Origin: Eunapius fragilis
Lineage: Eukaryota > Porifera > Demospongiae > Spongillida > Spongillidae
Direction: 5' to 3'
Assembly: GCA_963681505.1 (NCBI GenBank)
Contig: OY811977.1
Location: 7,704,991-7,768,990 of the forward strand
Length of the DNA: 64,000 bases
Below are positions 13,101 to 22,448 of the stretch, one piece after another; the stretch's first letter is position 1, and every line of letters starts with the position of its first letter. The position numbers and the translations under genes were made by a program. A model generated the notes under the pieces. The model saw nothing but the letters and a program-made list of their open reading frames with translations, did not search any database and had not been told where the DNA came from.

Positions 13101-16100
13101 ACGGTTGTACAGTTACTGCAACTGGACAGGGAGGGGCGGATCCAGAGTAGTCTGGCGTAGCCACACCCTCGCGTAGACACGTAGGCTACGCGAGGGTGTG
13201 GCTACGCCAGACTAGATCCAGAGGGGGGGGGGGCTATGGGGGCTGTAGCCCCCCCCTTTCGGATAAGTAACGAAAATAATTACGACTAATTAACTACATG
13301 TATATACGCATGTATTTTTATAATGCTATACCTGTATTAACTTATGCGCACAAAGTGAAGCATCGTTCCTACTTGAACCGAAATGGTATTTAATTAGTGC
13401 CCCAAATACAACTGTTTTATAATAAGCCCCCCCCCCCCTTCAAAAATCCTGGATCCGCCCCTGACTGATGAAATTCTTTCATTAAAATGTTTTTGGGTTC
13501 TTCCCCCCTCGTTCCAAAAGCCCATTTATATCATGAATTTAATTATCCGCTGCAGAGCTCTAACCCATTAAAGGCCGTACTAAACATATTATGTTTCGCA
13601 ATAGCGTAAACGACATGCGAATGCGGCACGAATGAATGACCCTGCAACCTATAGCTTGGCTTCATTGCACACAGTTTTATTATACACAGTGCACGCCCGC
13701 AAAAACCGACACCAAAGTGAAATCATGCTTCTACTCCGGCTAAGTTCATGCATGTATACGTAATCACGTACCAGAAAATGTGTCATTCAACTGCCTGCAA
13801 GCGACCGTTGTGTCCATATCATTCCAGTGCGTACCGCTTACGGTTCCCCATTGGTCATTAAGGCACACCTCCAGTCGGCCATCAATGCCTCTCTCCTTCC
13901 CTCCAACCAGCCGAACGGACCCAGCTCTGCAATTAACTGCGGAGGCGGTGTTGGGTACGGTAAATTGTGCTGGGGACTTGATACGCAATGCTTTTGAGAT
14001 AAGGATTGTCTCGCACTATTCCCTATTGCACGTAGTTCTCAACATGCAGAGCTATAGTGCGTAAGTTACACTGAAATAAGGCACACCGCGTATAAGGTAA
14101 ACCTTTTCCAACTCCTCCCCCCCCCCCCCCCCCCCCCCCCCTCCCCCGGCCCCCTGGCCACGCAGCTTTAACTATAACGTTCCTATTTATGGTTAGCTAT
14201 GCATGTAATTTAAAACAGGCCGGAAAATAAAGTAGTACAGTCTACCCTCGATAGTGTCCGCTCCGATACAGTCCATCCGCGATAATGTCCGCTATTTTTC
14301 TCTTGCCAACCAACCCTTCGTAAGCTAAACTTCGCATCGCTATACTATCCGTTTATCCTACAGTCCGCTATTTTGGTGGTTCCCGTAGCCCGGACTATAT
14401 CGAGGGTAGACTGTAATCTAAATATTGTAATTATTGTAGTTCAATTTTGGATTCTGTATCAAGTTAAAAACCGGTCATTCTAGTTACTCCGGTCCGTTAC
14501 ATTGCACAGTGATTATTAAAAAATCAATAAACTCCAACGAATTAAGAAAAACCTTTTCGATTTCAATGCAAAGGGATTCAACAACGGGCATTGTACCTTT
14601 AGTTTGGTTATAGCACGTGACCCCTACGTCACTTGTGTAATTGCACTCGTCGGTAAAGCTACCGACTTGACTGTGCTGGCATCCGGTGAGGTTGACTTCG
14701 GACCCCAAACATTGCACGTCGGTGAGGTATACGGGGCCGATACCACGGCCAAAGTATTCATTGTTGTACGGTATACCACCTGCAGGCACAACCAATGCAT
14801 GCATTATACCGCGTAACACAAAGAGAGCTCACCTTGGTACCCGAGTTGCTTACAAACGACGCCTGCCTCCACACTGCTCCAGCTGCTATCGCACACCCGG
14901 CCCCACACGTTGCTGTAACACACTTCCACGCGTCCATCGGTCCGCTCCGTTCCGTCCACAAGTCGAACGTCGCCATCAATACAGAGTCCTGTGTGTTGTT
15001 TTAACATGGATAACTCGCATGCACGTAGCTGTTGCTAGCATTTCTCGCGCGCGTATCACTTTACAGGGACGCATAATTTAGCGCACATGCACGCGTGCAT
15101 ATGTATGGCATTATATAGCGTATAAAGAGTAGCAATAACCTGAGCGCAAAGGCGTTGGGGAAGTCGAGCGGAGTTAATCGTGCAGCAGCTACATTGCATA
15201 ATATGGATTGCAGCCACAGTTACCGTGCATGCATATGCAGCGTCATATTCAATATCTCTTGCCTCCACTATAATACATACTCCAAATCGTTTGGTGAGTT
15301 CAGTTGCGCGCATCTATGCACACACTTACCTTTGACGAGCCCTGCAATCACAGACAACGTCAAAGCGGTCGATAAGTCCATACTGCTCAAATTTTTTAAA
15401 AATAAGTTGCGCGATTTTATATTCGCATGCATGGTTGATAGATTGCAATGCATGCACTTTAAATTAATCATTGAATGCCGCTGGGCCAAATTCACGCGGG
15501 AAGCGGCTAAGGTTGTGACCTAATGACAACAGATCAAAGAGATATCAGTAATTTCATGGTGTGCGTTCTATAAGCTCAAATGCCTAGTCAAATTGTGCTA
15601 TATAACTCAAATGCCTGGTCAAATGTGCTCGGCTCCATATGTACAGTTCTTAGCTAGTGTATATACGCACTTGAATTGATCAGGATCAGTGTGTAAATAG
15701 GTCAACATGGAGGCCAAAAAATATGTGCAGAATTCATTGCGCGCCAACACCTATAAAAGGCGGTAAAGCCACGCATGCGCAAAGATTACTACGTTTGTAT
15801 TATGGCACCTCACATATAGTTTACTCAGTGAATATCTGTAGTATTGTCGGCAGCGCGAGGTATTCCTTTGCAGTCAGCGTGCATGTCAGGGGTCACATCT
15901 GACGCGGATCTGCTATTTAACATTATAAAAACTTTCTGGCAGATGATAATTTTTAATAGAACCCGGCAGCTTGCTCCGGTACATGTCGAAAGCCGCGATT
16001 TGATGTGCTGCTGTTGCATGGAGAGATATTGTTCACCAAGTAAAGTAATTAATTTTACCCTATAGGTACGCAGGGGCAATTATAAAGGTCCTCAGGACGT

Positions 16101-18596
16101 GTTCACCTTTCTTGAGAGGATCAATTAAATGCTGTATCGATACGGTGTGGTACAGTTGTCAAAAATTAGGTATATGCATGTCTATCGTATACGAAATGAA
16201 ATTTCTCAAGAGAGTGATTAAAATTTCTCATGAGTGGAATTTCTCATACTCATATATGCATGGGAGAGATATTTCTGACTTAAGCCGCCAGTATAAGTCG
16301 CAGGTCAACAGTTAAAGTCAGTGCCCATGCATAGCAACTTGCCCGCATAGGCAAACTTGTGCATGAAGATATCGTTGGCTTTGCCTATATTCACGCAACG
16401 CTTTATAACTCAGGATTGAAATTCATTACTGCTTGATTTCTTTAACATACGTTGAGGCAAAATACTTATTATAAGCGGTTAAGTAACTGTATCAATACCC
16501 TCATAAATCAAAATATTCAAAGCCCTCTATTAACAAAGCTATTCATAGATTGCGGTTTACGATAATTGATTTTAATAACTAACACACGATCTGGATATGC
16601 GGTGGAACAGAACTGATTTCAAACTACTAGGTCCAATATTGCATTTAAGACCATCATTTGCTTTAAAGTTATTAAGGTTGAAGCTTTTATTTTGGTAAGT
16701 ATTTGTAATAACCATCATAAATTATTCCAGTATAAAATTAAACACTATTTGATTTGGTAATGGATTATTTGATGGTGCGTTATTAAAGCTCAAAGTTAAT
16801 TAAAAACGTAGTGGTCATATAGCTTTTTCAAGTTTGATTTGTTGTTTTGAATATTAACTAGTAAAACGCCAATCAAATTTCATGCCTTTTCAGTTTATAA
16901 ATCACATTATAGATTAAATATTGTTTCATCAATTTAGTTAATTGCATGCTATTTGATTTTATCTTTTGAACTGCTAAAGATAAACGAATTGTAACAATTG
17001 GTTTCGTATTTGACTAAACGTGGTTATTGTACGTTTATAAATTCATTAATTCATTTAAAAGCGTTGCGCTCTTTTGCAAAGACCTGTATACTATAGGGTT
17101 ATTAACACTCAGTGATGGCGTTAATGGTGAGAGTCTTCCCTTAAAGTGGCAGGCGCGGATGTGACATTACAGGTGGGAGACTATGGTGGGTACACAGTGC
17201 TCTTGTAGTTCGGGATATGACACAGTGTTTACTTGGTACTGATGTTCTTGAATAATGCCACTGTGTAACGATGGCGGCATGCGGGTGTATAGCTGAATCT
17301 AGTTCTGCTTGCCATGCACGTTGCAATATTGGGAAACCACTCTTATCCCTGCTTTCCACCAAGTTCAGCTTCCTGTTCACCTAGAACCCGAAGAAATAGT
17401 AGTGCATGCTGCGTTGTTAGTTCTCTGATCAGCATTATGGCTTTGTACCATTGAGGTACCTTAAAGCATGCATTACGCACATGCGTGTCATATGTAGTGA
17501 CATCATTGATAATAGAATAATGGGTTTAAATATGGGGTCGAGGCAGCGATAAGGGACCTAGCGCATATTATAGAAGGAACATCAAAGTCCACGCGTGCAA
17601 TAAAAATGTACGCGTAATTAAAAATTCAGGACCTGTAACTCCATGATGGACAGGCTAATTTCCAGTGCGTAAGAAAGAAGTTGTAGAGGACATAGGTGTC
17701 TCTTTGAATATGAAATAGTTTGAAAACTATGCCTTTTCGCTGCCTCGACCCCATATACATTTACGTGCGTGACGTCACGTTCCGTACGTGACCGTGCTGT
17801 GGTAGTGTGGCGTTGTAACGTTTAGGAGTTAGTCTCGTACCCAGACCCTCAATCCCACAGCTCTGCGGATGATGTAATCCATCCGCAGCTGTGCGATTGA
17901 GGGTCTGGGTACGAGACTATTTAGGAGTCTCTACGAAGGGTTGTTGCATTACAAATCGTAACTATGTCAGATAATGATATCCAAAAAGCGTACTTTTTAA
18001 AAACCCTGAAAAGTGATCAGGGTTCTAGAATATTTGAGGACATATATTGAATCAGAGATGCATCATGAGTGGCGTGATCAAAATTTCTTATGTGTTGTGC
18101 ATGTGTTGTAGGAGCAAATGGCTCGCAACTTTGTTTGGGTCGAAGCTCAGATATATCCGAGTTGAATGGAAGTCAAATCCTCGCCAAACGTACTTTTACC
18201 TTTTGGATAGACAAGTTTCTTAAATGTACCGACTATTCTCTCGGCAAAGCTCTCAAAATTGTCTTGGCCAGAGTAAATAATTTACGGAATCGTGAAATGC
18301 GGATGAATCCCGTAATTTTTACCGTTTCCAATCCCTTTATTCTATAATTTATATGGTGACATCATATCAAACTGCGGTTATGGGTCAATGCATGTGCACA
18401 AGATGGGGATAATTAAGTCCGTAATCTTTTGCTATGGTATATGGCTTGTACATACATGTATTGCATTCACAAAAAAAGCTACCAATTTTCTCCCCTTCCC
18501 TCCCATCCCATTTCAGTTCGACATGCACACAGGCTTACCTTTGACGTGTCCTAAAATCATAAAGAGCGCTAGCGTCAGAGCGGTCAATGCATTCAT
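5528..18596 (-). CDS. Secreted SRCR-SRCR-YWTD propeller-Ig-like receptor, 15 exons plus an alternative first exon
   Basis: My reconstruction joins 15 exons from 15,381 down to 5,528 (786 residues; 788 with the alternative first exon at 18,539-18,596). Total length is divisible by three and every junction keeps frame with GT-AG borders. Order: signal peptide (1-17), SRCR domain 1 (about 18-130), SRCR domain 2 (about 131-259), YWTD/LDL-receptor class B propeller (about 260-535), then three Ig-like domains of the type with 'C-x-SP...L..GSHTF.V' (about 536-786). Most introns are phase 1, as usual for shuffled extracellular modules. No transmembrane segment is seen before the stop, so as drawn the product is secreted. 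If the last exon instead splices at CAG|GTGATG after residue ~777, an unseen membrane anchor could follow. Ligand unknown; SRCR/YWTD proteins generally bind extracellular ligands. Confidence 0.75.
5718..5858 (-). CDS. Receptor exon 14: Ig-like domain C, first half
   Basis: Acceptor GACAG|C, donor CCAT|GTAAGG. It contains VEFGSTGNPNQFICIIDKRS, again cut inside the terminal Cys codon. Confidence 0.75.
6060..6224. repeat. 15-bp minisatellite in receptor intron 13
   Basis: About eleven units of 'ACTAGTCCACCATAC', with variants ACTAGCCC and ACTGGTCC. Confidence 0.9.
6407..6520 (-). CDS. Receptor exon 13: Ig-like domain B, second half
   Basis: Acceptor GACAG|G, donor ATAG|GTGAGT. It contains SLWPGRYTFTAEAKMADGQT, matching the 'L..G.YTF.V.A.D..G' end of the fold. 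Confidence 0.75.
6596..6727 (-). CDS. Receptor exon 12: Ig-like domain B, first half
   Basis: Acceptor CCCCAG|A preceded by a long C-run on this strand, donor AACT|GTGAGT. It contains NSVSFDITTSPPAASISCQI. The exon ends inside a Cys codon (T|GC), as in domains A and C. Confidence 0.7.
6816..6929 (-). CDS. Receptor exon 11: Ig-like domain A, second half
   Basis: Acceptor CTGCAG|G, donor ACAA|GTACGT. It contains TIEVVISVTDMFGVSGQS, the C-terminal strands of this Ig-like fold. Confidence 0.65.
7109..7246 (-). CDS. Receptor exon 10: Ig-like domain A, first half
   Basis: Acceptor AATAG|A after a long (TC)n/CCCT tract, donor CCAT|GTAGGT. It contains SLSCLVQNRTISP(C). Length 138 nt fits phases 1-1. 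No protein family name was certain, but the 'C...SPC' spacing matches the other two Ig-like units. Confidence 0.6.
7275..7379. repeat. (GA)n and GGGA tract at a 3' splice site
   Basis: About 45 GA units preceded by GGGA repeats. On the minus strand this is a pyrimidine run ending 29 bp before the acceptor of receptor exon 10, so it probably serves as the polypyrimidine tract. Confidence 0.85.
7731..8145. mobile_element. MITE-like element with CATGGCCGTAGT termini and internal duplication
   Basis: Left end 'CATGGGCCGTAGT' and right end 'ACTACGGCCATG' are inverted. Inside, a ~105-bp block (from 'taagtatcatctaattgtg' to 'actacggccat') occurs twice in tandem (about 7933-8034 and 8035-8145). Non-coding. 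Confidence 0.5.
8270..8560. repeat. 71-bp tandem repeat carrying a splice donor
   Basis: Four units are spaced 71, 70 and 71 bp. Each contains the minus-strand junction AATAA|GTAAGG (or a close variant) of receptor exon 9; boundaries fall at 8542, 8471, 8401 and 8330. Confidence 0.85.
8542..8939 (-). CDS. Receptor exon 9: remaining YWTD blades
   Basis: Acceptor GGTAG|A, donor AATAA|GTAAGG. It contains YVYWSSQTPG, LVWNDFCLFKIEMSF and ILYWTERSDTNVI. It is the largest receptor exon (398 nt). The exon end and donor recur three more times at ~71-bp spacing in the intron. Confidence 0.8.
9019..9169 (-). CDS. Receptor exon 8: YWTD propeller
   Basis: Acceptor TACAG|C, donor AATGG|GTATGT. It contains DWAHNRLYWTN, VHVYDLTNG and DDVAVDPING. 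Confidence 0.8.
9289..9437 (-). CDS. Receptor exon 7: YWTD propeller
   Basis: Acceptor GCATAG|C, donor CATAG|GTTAGG. It contains SHREKSLYWSS and RRSQLDGSGIEVVLEA, one class B blade. Confidence 0.7.
9470..9835. repeat. Poly-C-rich repeat carrying copies of the exon 6 donor
   Basis: About ten units of 'GTACCTGATATCATAGTGG' are separated by C-runs of varying length. On the minus strand each reproduces ATGATATCAG|GTAC, the junction of receptor exon 6 (boundary 9822). Confidence 0.9.
9822..9951 (-). CDS. Receptor exon 6: start of YWTD propeller
   Basis: Acceptor CCTCAG|T, donor ATCAG|GTACAC. It begins PYPYLLITTSIGIVQMNMDG, the usual entry into an LDL-receptor class B propeller. The exon end and its donor are re-duplicated nine times into the following intron. 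Confidence 0.75.
9955..10040. repeat. GGA-rich purine tract
   Basis: Purine-rich GGAGG repeats. On the minus strand this is a long pyrimidine tract directly upstream of the acceptor of receptor exon 6. Confidence 0.8.
10104..10151. repeat. (CA)n microsatellite at donor of receptor exon 5
   Basis: About 24 CA units on the plus strand. On the minus strand (TG)n begins within six bases of the donor GTAAGA. Confidence 0.9.
10157..10345 (-). CDS. Receptor exon 5: second half of SRCR domain 2
   Basis: Acceptor TAACAG|G, donor CAGA|GTAAGA followed by (TG)n. It contains GPIHLSSVSCLGTE, LMDCNH and GDIGIRC. A cysteine normally found before GDIGIRC is replaced (PDYSNHN). Confidence 0.8.
10730..12665. 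repeat. 1.9-kb minisatellite, ~21-bp unit
   Basis: About 90 units of 'GCATTAGAGGGGTGAGGGTAA' show 1-3 bp length variation, in receptor intron 4. Apparent reading frames of 60-97 codons here are translations of the array, not genes. The real acceptor region of exon 5 (10,340-10,365) resembles one unit. Confidence 0.95.
12921..13016. mobile_element. Short MITE with GGGGCCGT...GACGTCACGC termini
   Basis: The left end reads GGGGGCCGTGCATAAATTACG and the right end is its approximate inverse (…CATTTGTGGACGGCCCC). A G-run fills the centre. The element is 96 bp. Similar terminal sequences occur widely in invertebrate MITEs. Confidence 0.6.
13135..13459. mobile_element. MITE with GGCGGATCCAG termini, copy 2, interrupted
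   Basis: Same element as at 1,524-1,792 (shared interior from 'ggctatgggggctgtagccc' onward). Its left end is split by a 67-bp foldback insertion at 13,148-13,214. Confidence 0.7.
13148..13214. mobile_element. 67-bp foldback element with 9-bp target duplication
   Basis: Two perfect 29-bp inverted arms beginning TAGTCTGGCGTAGCC are separated by a 9-base spacer. The element is flanked by GATCCAGAG on both sides (13,139-13,147 and 13,215-13,223). It has no interior beyond the arms. Confidence 0.8.
13772..13969 (-). CDS. Receptor exon 4: first half of SRCR domain 2
   Basis: Acceptor CCCAG|C (a second in-frame AG lies nearby), donor TCTG|GTACGT. It contains GSVRLVGG, GRLEVC, WGTVSGTHW and VACRQL. 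The usual Cys after WGTV is Ser. Confidence 0.75.
14122..14151. repeat. Poly-C run
   Basis: About 30 C on the plus strand inside receptor intron 3. Confidence 0.8.
14238..14413. mobile_element. Pogo/Tigger-like MITE with TA target duplication
   Basis: Inverted termini CAGTCTACCCTCGAT lie at both ends and are flanked by TA on each side (14,236-14,237; 14,414-14,415). The element is 176 bp, non-coding, inside the receptor intron 3. Termini of this form are typical of pogo/Tc1-mariner elements. Confidence 0.65.
14597..14779 (-). CDS. Receptor exon 3: second half of SRCR domain 1
   Basis: Acceptor CTGCAG|G, donor AAAG|GTACAA. It contains GPVYLTDVQCLGSE, LTGCQH and DVGVTC. Together with exon 2 it completes the domain with all expected cysteines. 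Confidence 0.85.
14833..14988 (-). CDS. Receptor exon 2: first half of SRCR domain 1
   Basis: Acceptor ACACAG|G, donor AAG|GTGAGC. It contains VRLVDG, GRVEVC, WGRVCDSSW and VVCKQLGY, the standard N-terminal SRCR signature. Confidence 0.85.
15330..15381 (-). CDS. Receptor exon 1: signal peptide (proximal)
   Basis: MDLSTALTLSVIAGLVK, donor AAAG|GTAAGT, phase 1. It shares the 'S/NALTALTL...VKG' pattern with the distal alternative exon. Confidence 0.7.
15415..15421 (-). promoter_or_regulatory. TATA box of the proximal first exon
   Basis: TATAAAA on the minus strand lies 34 bp upstream of the proximal ATG (15,381). Confidence 0.55.
15430..17530. other. AT-rich non-coding interval
   Basis: No exon, repeat array or recognisable transposon is seen. 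It would be intronic if the distal first exon is used and promoter/upstream sequence if the proximal one is. The base composition is clearly more AT-rich than the repeat-laden intervals. Confidence 0.5.
17531..17755. mobile_element. MITE with TATGGGGTCGAGGCAGCGA termini, copy 1
   Basis: Inverted termini TATGGGGTCGAGGCAGCGA lie at both ends of a 225-bp non-coding unit. A diverged relative lies in reverse orientation at about 36,524-36,756 in a UPF1 intron. Confidence 0.65.
17830..17919. mobile_element. 90-bp foldback element with 9-bp target duplication
   Basis: Nearly perfect inverted arms start TAGTCTCGTACCCAGACC. The element is flanked by TTTAGGAGT at 17,821-17,829 and 17,920-17,928. It shares TAGTCT...AGACTA ends and 9-bp duplication with the element at 13,148. 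Confidence 0.8.
18539..18596 (-). CDS. Alternative first exon: signal peptide (distal)
   Basis: ATG followed by a hydrophobic run MNALTALTLALFMILGHVK, then AAAG|GTAAGC, so it ends in phase 1, exactly like the proximal signal-peptide exon. It would splice to the SRCR exon at 14,988. It could instead be the orphaned first exon of a lost paralogue. Confidence 0.6.
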
Positions 18597-18658
18597 TGTT
18601 CACTGTATATATCGGCGGCCAATTAAAAAGTGCTTGAATGAAGTCCTAAGCAAGCTGG

Positions 18659-18665
18659 TTTTATA
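18659..18665 (-). promoter_or_regulatory. TATA box of the distal first exon
   Basis: TATAAAA on the minus strand lies 63 bp upstream of the distal ATG (18,596). Confidence 0.5.
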
Positions 18666-19017
18666 AGTCGGCGATGCGTATACGTGGGTGCGATAAGCAC
18701 CTTAGTGGAGCCATGAGTGGCGCGACAGTGATCTCTGGTGAGGCCATATTACTACTACACGCCTACTTCCAAAAGGGCATGATAAAGTCAACAACTAAAT
18801 CACAAAGAAGGCTGTGGCGTCAAAGTGGAGATTCGCATGATAGTGGAGATTCGCATGATAGTGATCATTTCATTTTCGAATTGCATTTATTTTTGGTAGG
18901 TGTTGCTTATGATCGATGCTGCAGCTGCAGCAGAAACTATTCCCCTTCTGAAAGAAATTTCCCCCAACCTTCCCTCCAAATGGAAACAATGTCCAGAGAA
19001 TTCTGCCCTCCCTCCAT

Positions 19018-19150
19018 GGTAAATGGAGGAGGGAGGAGAAAGGGGAGGAGGAGGAGGAGGAGGAGGAGGAGGAGGAAGAGGAAGGGGAGGAGGGAGGAGG
19101 AGGAGGAGGGTGGAGGAGGAGGGAGGAGGAGGGAGGAGGAGGGAGGGATG
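19018..19150. repeat. (GGA)n purine tract
   Basis: Continuous GGA/GGGA repeats. The Glu/Arg- and Pro/Ser-rich frames on either strand are artefacts of this tract. Confidence 0.9.
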
Positions 19151-19159
19151 TGAGTACAC

Positions 19160-20360
19160 CTTCTGAGCACTTAGACTTTGATCTTGATCCATTGGAATTC
19201 CACACAGCATTCAAATGATGGCTGGGCTTGGATATACATCAATGCGTCCATTTGCCTATAGAAGCAAACTCAATCCTCTTGGCAACTATGCAACAGTGTA
19301 GAAGCTGTTGGTGGAACCGTTATCTTATTTTTACAACATGCTTCATTGTTTGAGGTGAGCTCACCATGACAGTCACTAGTAAGTTGGCTGAAGCCTGGCC
19401 TCATGAGGGTCACAGCATACACACATCCCAGCTGATATCCTCATACCGTCACTGGTGCATGGGTAATAGTCCTGTCTACAACAAGCATGATTAGCTTCAA
19501 GCCAAATGCATTGAGGTGGATGGGCATTAAAACGTTGCTAGAGCTTTGGGTGAGGAAGCAAAAGACTCCCTAGCTCATCTGGCATCACATCTGACTATCC
19601 AAATGTGTCAGATACCTATTTAAGCAAGCACATGTGCCATCACATTCATATATGGTCACCTCAAACTCGCACTAGTGTAGTCGAGTGCCAGGGCGCTAAG
19701 GGCCTGCTGGGCAGGCATGGGAAGTTTGTTTAGAATGTTGCTCGTAAATGCCATGCATGCAAAGGATTTGTGTTACACAAGGAGGGCAAGGTTAATCAGC
19801 TGGTCTTGGTAACCACAACAACCCAGCTCTGAACACTTTGCATCTTTCAGGCTCACAGTGTCCATTGCAGCTGCTGCTGTCACTCTTCAAAAGCTCAGCA
19901 GCAGCTACAGAGAAGCCAGCAGCGACACCTGCATCCAAAATAAAAGCAGGACAAAGTGGTGAGGTATCATCGACAGCAGGCAAGGCAAGGTAGCAATCCA
20001 GTCATACCTGAGCTGAGGCCACTCCCAACCTCTAGCTTAGCATGCATGCAAGCTTGATGGCACATCATACCAGTGTGAATATGAAACACTGACAGGACAG
20101 ATCATAGGCAGTCAATGATAAAGAAACTTATCTAACATGTTCATTCCGCCATATAAATCAAGCAGAATATTGAAAACTTTCTACGAGTAAGTAAGACATA
20201 GTTTTGCCTTTACTCTTATTGGTTGATGCCTGATGTCTGGCATCAGCTTAGTCCGTTATTTGGTGACCTAGGCCTCACACCTTTCTACTGCTGCCTACAT
20301 TACATACTTACTTCTTCAGGCAGAGATAATACATAGACTATATATGATCTCTGCTTCAGA
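19160..20360. other. No confident gene; possible decayed transposon
   Basis: Plus-strand translation shows short gene-like fragments (for example KGLLGRHGKF and CHACKGFVLHKEGK around 19,690-19,795) broken by stops. I could not assign a family, and no exon structure is apparent. Confidence 0.3.
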
Positions 20361-20445
20361 CTATGGCAGTGCAGTCCATCAACAACAGCCACTGTTCAAA
20401 TCAAAGTCTCCCATACAGACAAATTTCCCTAACCTCTCCCCCTCC

Positions 20446-20477
20446 CCCCCCTCCCCCCCCCCCCCCCCCCCCCCCCC
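20446..20477. repeat. Poly-C run
   Basis: C-rich homopolymer interrupted by single T bases. Confidence 0.8.
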
Positions 20478-20705
20478 TTCTAGAAAGGATGGTGAATGGC
20501 TACTTCTTTAATTTCTTGCCAACAGCCAACGTGACTTCTGTCCCAACAAGCAGCCTTCCTTATTTCAGCTGGAGCTATAGGAATCAATTAAAATCCGGGT
20601 CTAATATCACATATCTGCAATCTAATTGCATCAAGATTGTGCTGAGATATCAGAGGCGTCGACACCAAGTGGGGAGGGGGCTGCTGACGCCCCCTACTCC
20701 CACTG

Positions 20706-20707
20706 TT

Positions 20708-20793
<86 letters not shown>
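20706..20793. repeat. (TG)n microsatellite
   Basis: About 43 TG units. No gene is recognised from 20,800 to 22,400. Confidence 0.95.
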
Positions 20794-20795
<2 letters not shown>

Positions 20796-21884
20796 ATAAC
20801 CGTTTGCATGGTTTATTAATTAACTTTTTGCTGCCGTTTTAAGTTGGCAATGACATCAGAACATTGGTTATGAGAAGGGCCTCCAATCCTGATCTCATTT
20901 ACACTGTTTTTTGCTATATAGTACATTAATTATATTATTAAACGATAAACTTGCCATATTGAGTGTTAATTGTTTGCCCGTAAAGAGTAGGCGGCAGCCA
21001 GCCAGTCGGGTGTACTATACGGATGCTAACCCCTCCCTACCACAGACTCAGCCTGATGGGTGGGGCCAACTAGTTAGCATTGGTCAGTCGGTTTGGCATA
21101 CCATGCATGACACTGGTGGTTAAGTTCTGGATGATTTAGTTCCAGGAAGAGGTATAGTGGCACAAATGCGAACACTGATAGTGGTCATTGTGCTGATCAG
21201 TTGTATCTTAAGGAAATGACAGTTTCAGTGTGGATATAATGGTACTCTCCCTATTTGGTCAGTATTCGACAACAATTGATACCATCTGTTATGAAGGAGC
21301 GACGATGGAGTCTAAATGTTTCATGTATTCGAAATCAGTATACGTGCATGCGATGTTTGAAGAATTTCTTGGAATGGTACCAAATCCTCTGATAACTGTA
21401 TGGAATAATACTAAACAGTGGTATCTTGTTTCTGATTGCCTTGCACACTTTTAGAGCACATATGCACACACATGCACACATGCACACTTATAAAGAACAC
21501 ACATGCACACGTGCATACACAAGCACTCATCCACCTCATCACATGTTTCTATTTGTATATGTAACTTTGTGTTTGCATTGATGTTTGGGTTTTTAAAATT
21601 GTGCTGTTCTCATCAGTGTAAATTGAAACGTATGCCATCCATCACATGTTCATCACCATTGCTGCAATTTATCAAATTGTCTGGTCTATACGTGTTGCAT
21701 ACGTGCACATGCACATAAGCACATACAAGCGAGCACACACAGACATCCACCAATCACTTTGTAGTTACTGTTTACCTTCTTATTTTATTTCTCAATCATT
21801 TATTCACAATCACATGTACACACACACATATGTACACACACATGCACATACACACACAAACAGTACACGCACACACGCGCGAAC

Positions 21885-21889
21885 GCACG

Positions 21890-21937
<48 letters not shown>
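21885..21937. repeat. (CA)n microsatellite
   Basis: A CGCACGCACA lead-in followed by about 22 CA units, within a wider CA/TG-rich stretch from 21,460. Confidence 0.9.
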
Positions 21938-22400
21938 ATGCCCCTACCTACTCTTAAGCTTGTTGACACCCCCTTATTCACTCCCTCGTACTCCACTTGC
22001 ACCTCAGCTCATGTAACGGCCCCCTTCATTAATATATCCGGTAAATTTTTATTTTGTGCGATATATCTATCGCCTGTCGCTAATGCAGCGTGGCTGATTG
22101 CATGATGAGCACTTTTCTCTCTACATGTATCGTAAGCATGCAATGATAGCCGGATGGTTTATTAATACTTCGATGTCCGTAGAATAGTGGTTATAAAATG
22201 GCATGCATTGCATGTGCATGCTTGTCTCATTGAAGAAGCGGGGGCGCCGTTAAGGATAAATATACCAAACCCTGAGGATATCTCCGATTAACCTCTTGTA
22301 TGCCATGTAACAATGAAGTGCAGAACACTAGTACATCAGAGAGATATTAAAATCAGGCCACGTGTCCATGCAAGAAATCCCCAGGGATTTCCCCCCAAAC

Positions 22401-22410
22401 TATATAAAAA
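22401..22410 (+). promoter_or_regulatory. TATA box of the TRAF-like gene
   Basis: TATATAAAAA lies 39 bp upstream of the ATG at 22,449, implying a very short 5' UTR. Confidence 0.6.
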
Positions 22411-22448
22411 CTATATATAAATTTCGTGAAGCGTGAAAAAAAAGTTAG

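Noticed and set aside
14484-14596. C-terminal extension of the SRCR exon 3 frame
   Set aside because: It reads past a good donor (AAAG|GTACAA) into AT-rich sequence; the spliced version keeps phase with exon 4.
18674-19214. 159- and 114-codon frames around the GGA tract
   Set aside because: Composition is set by the (GGA)n repeat; no recognisable protein.
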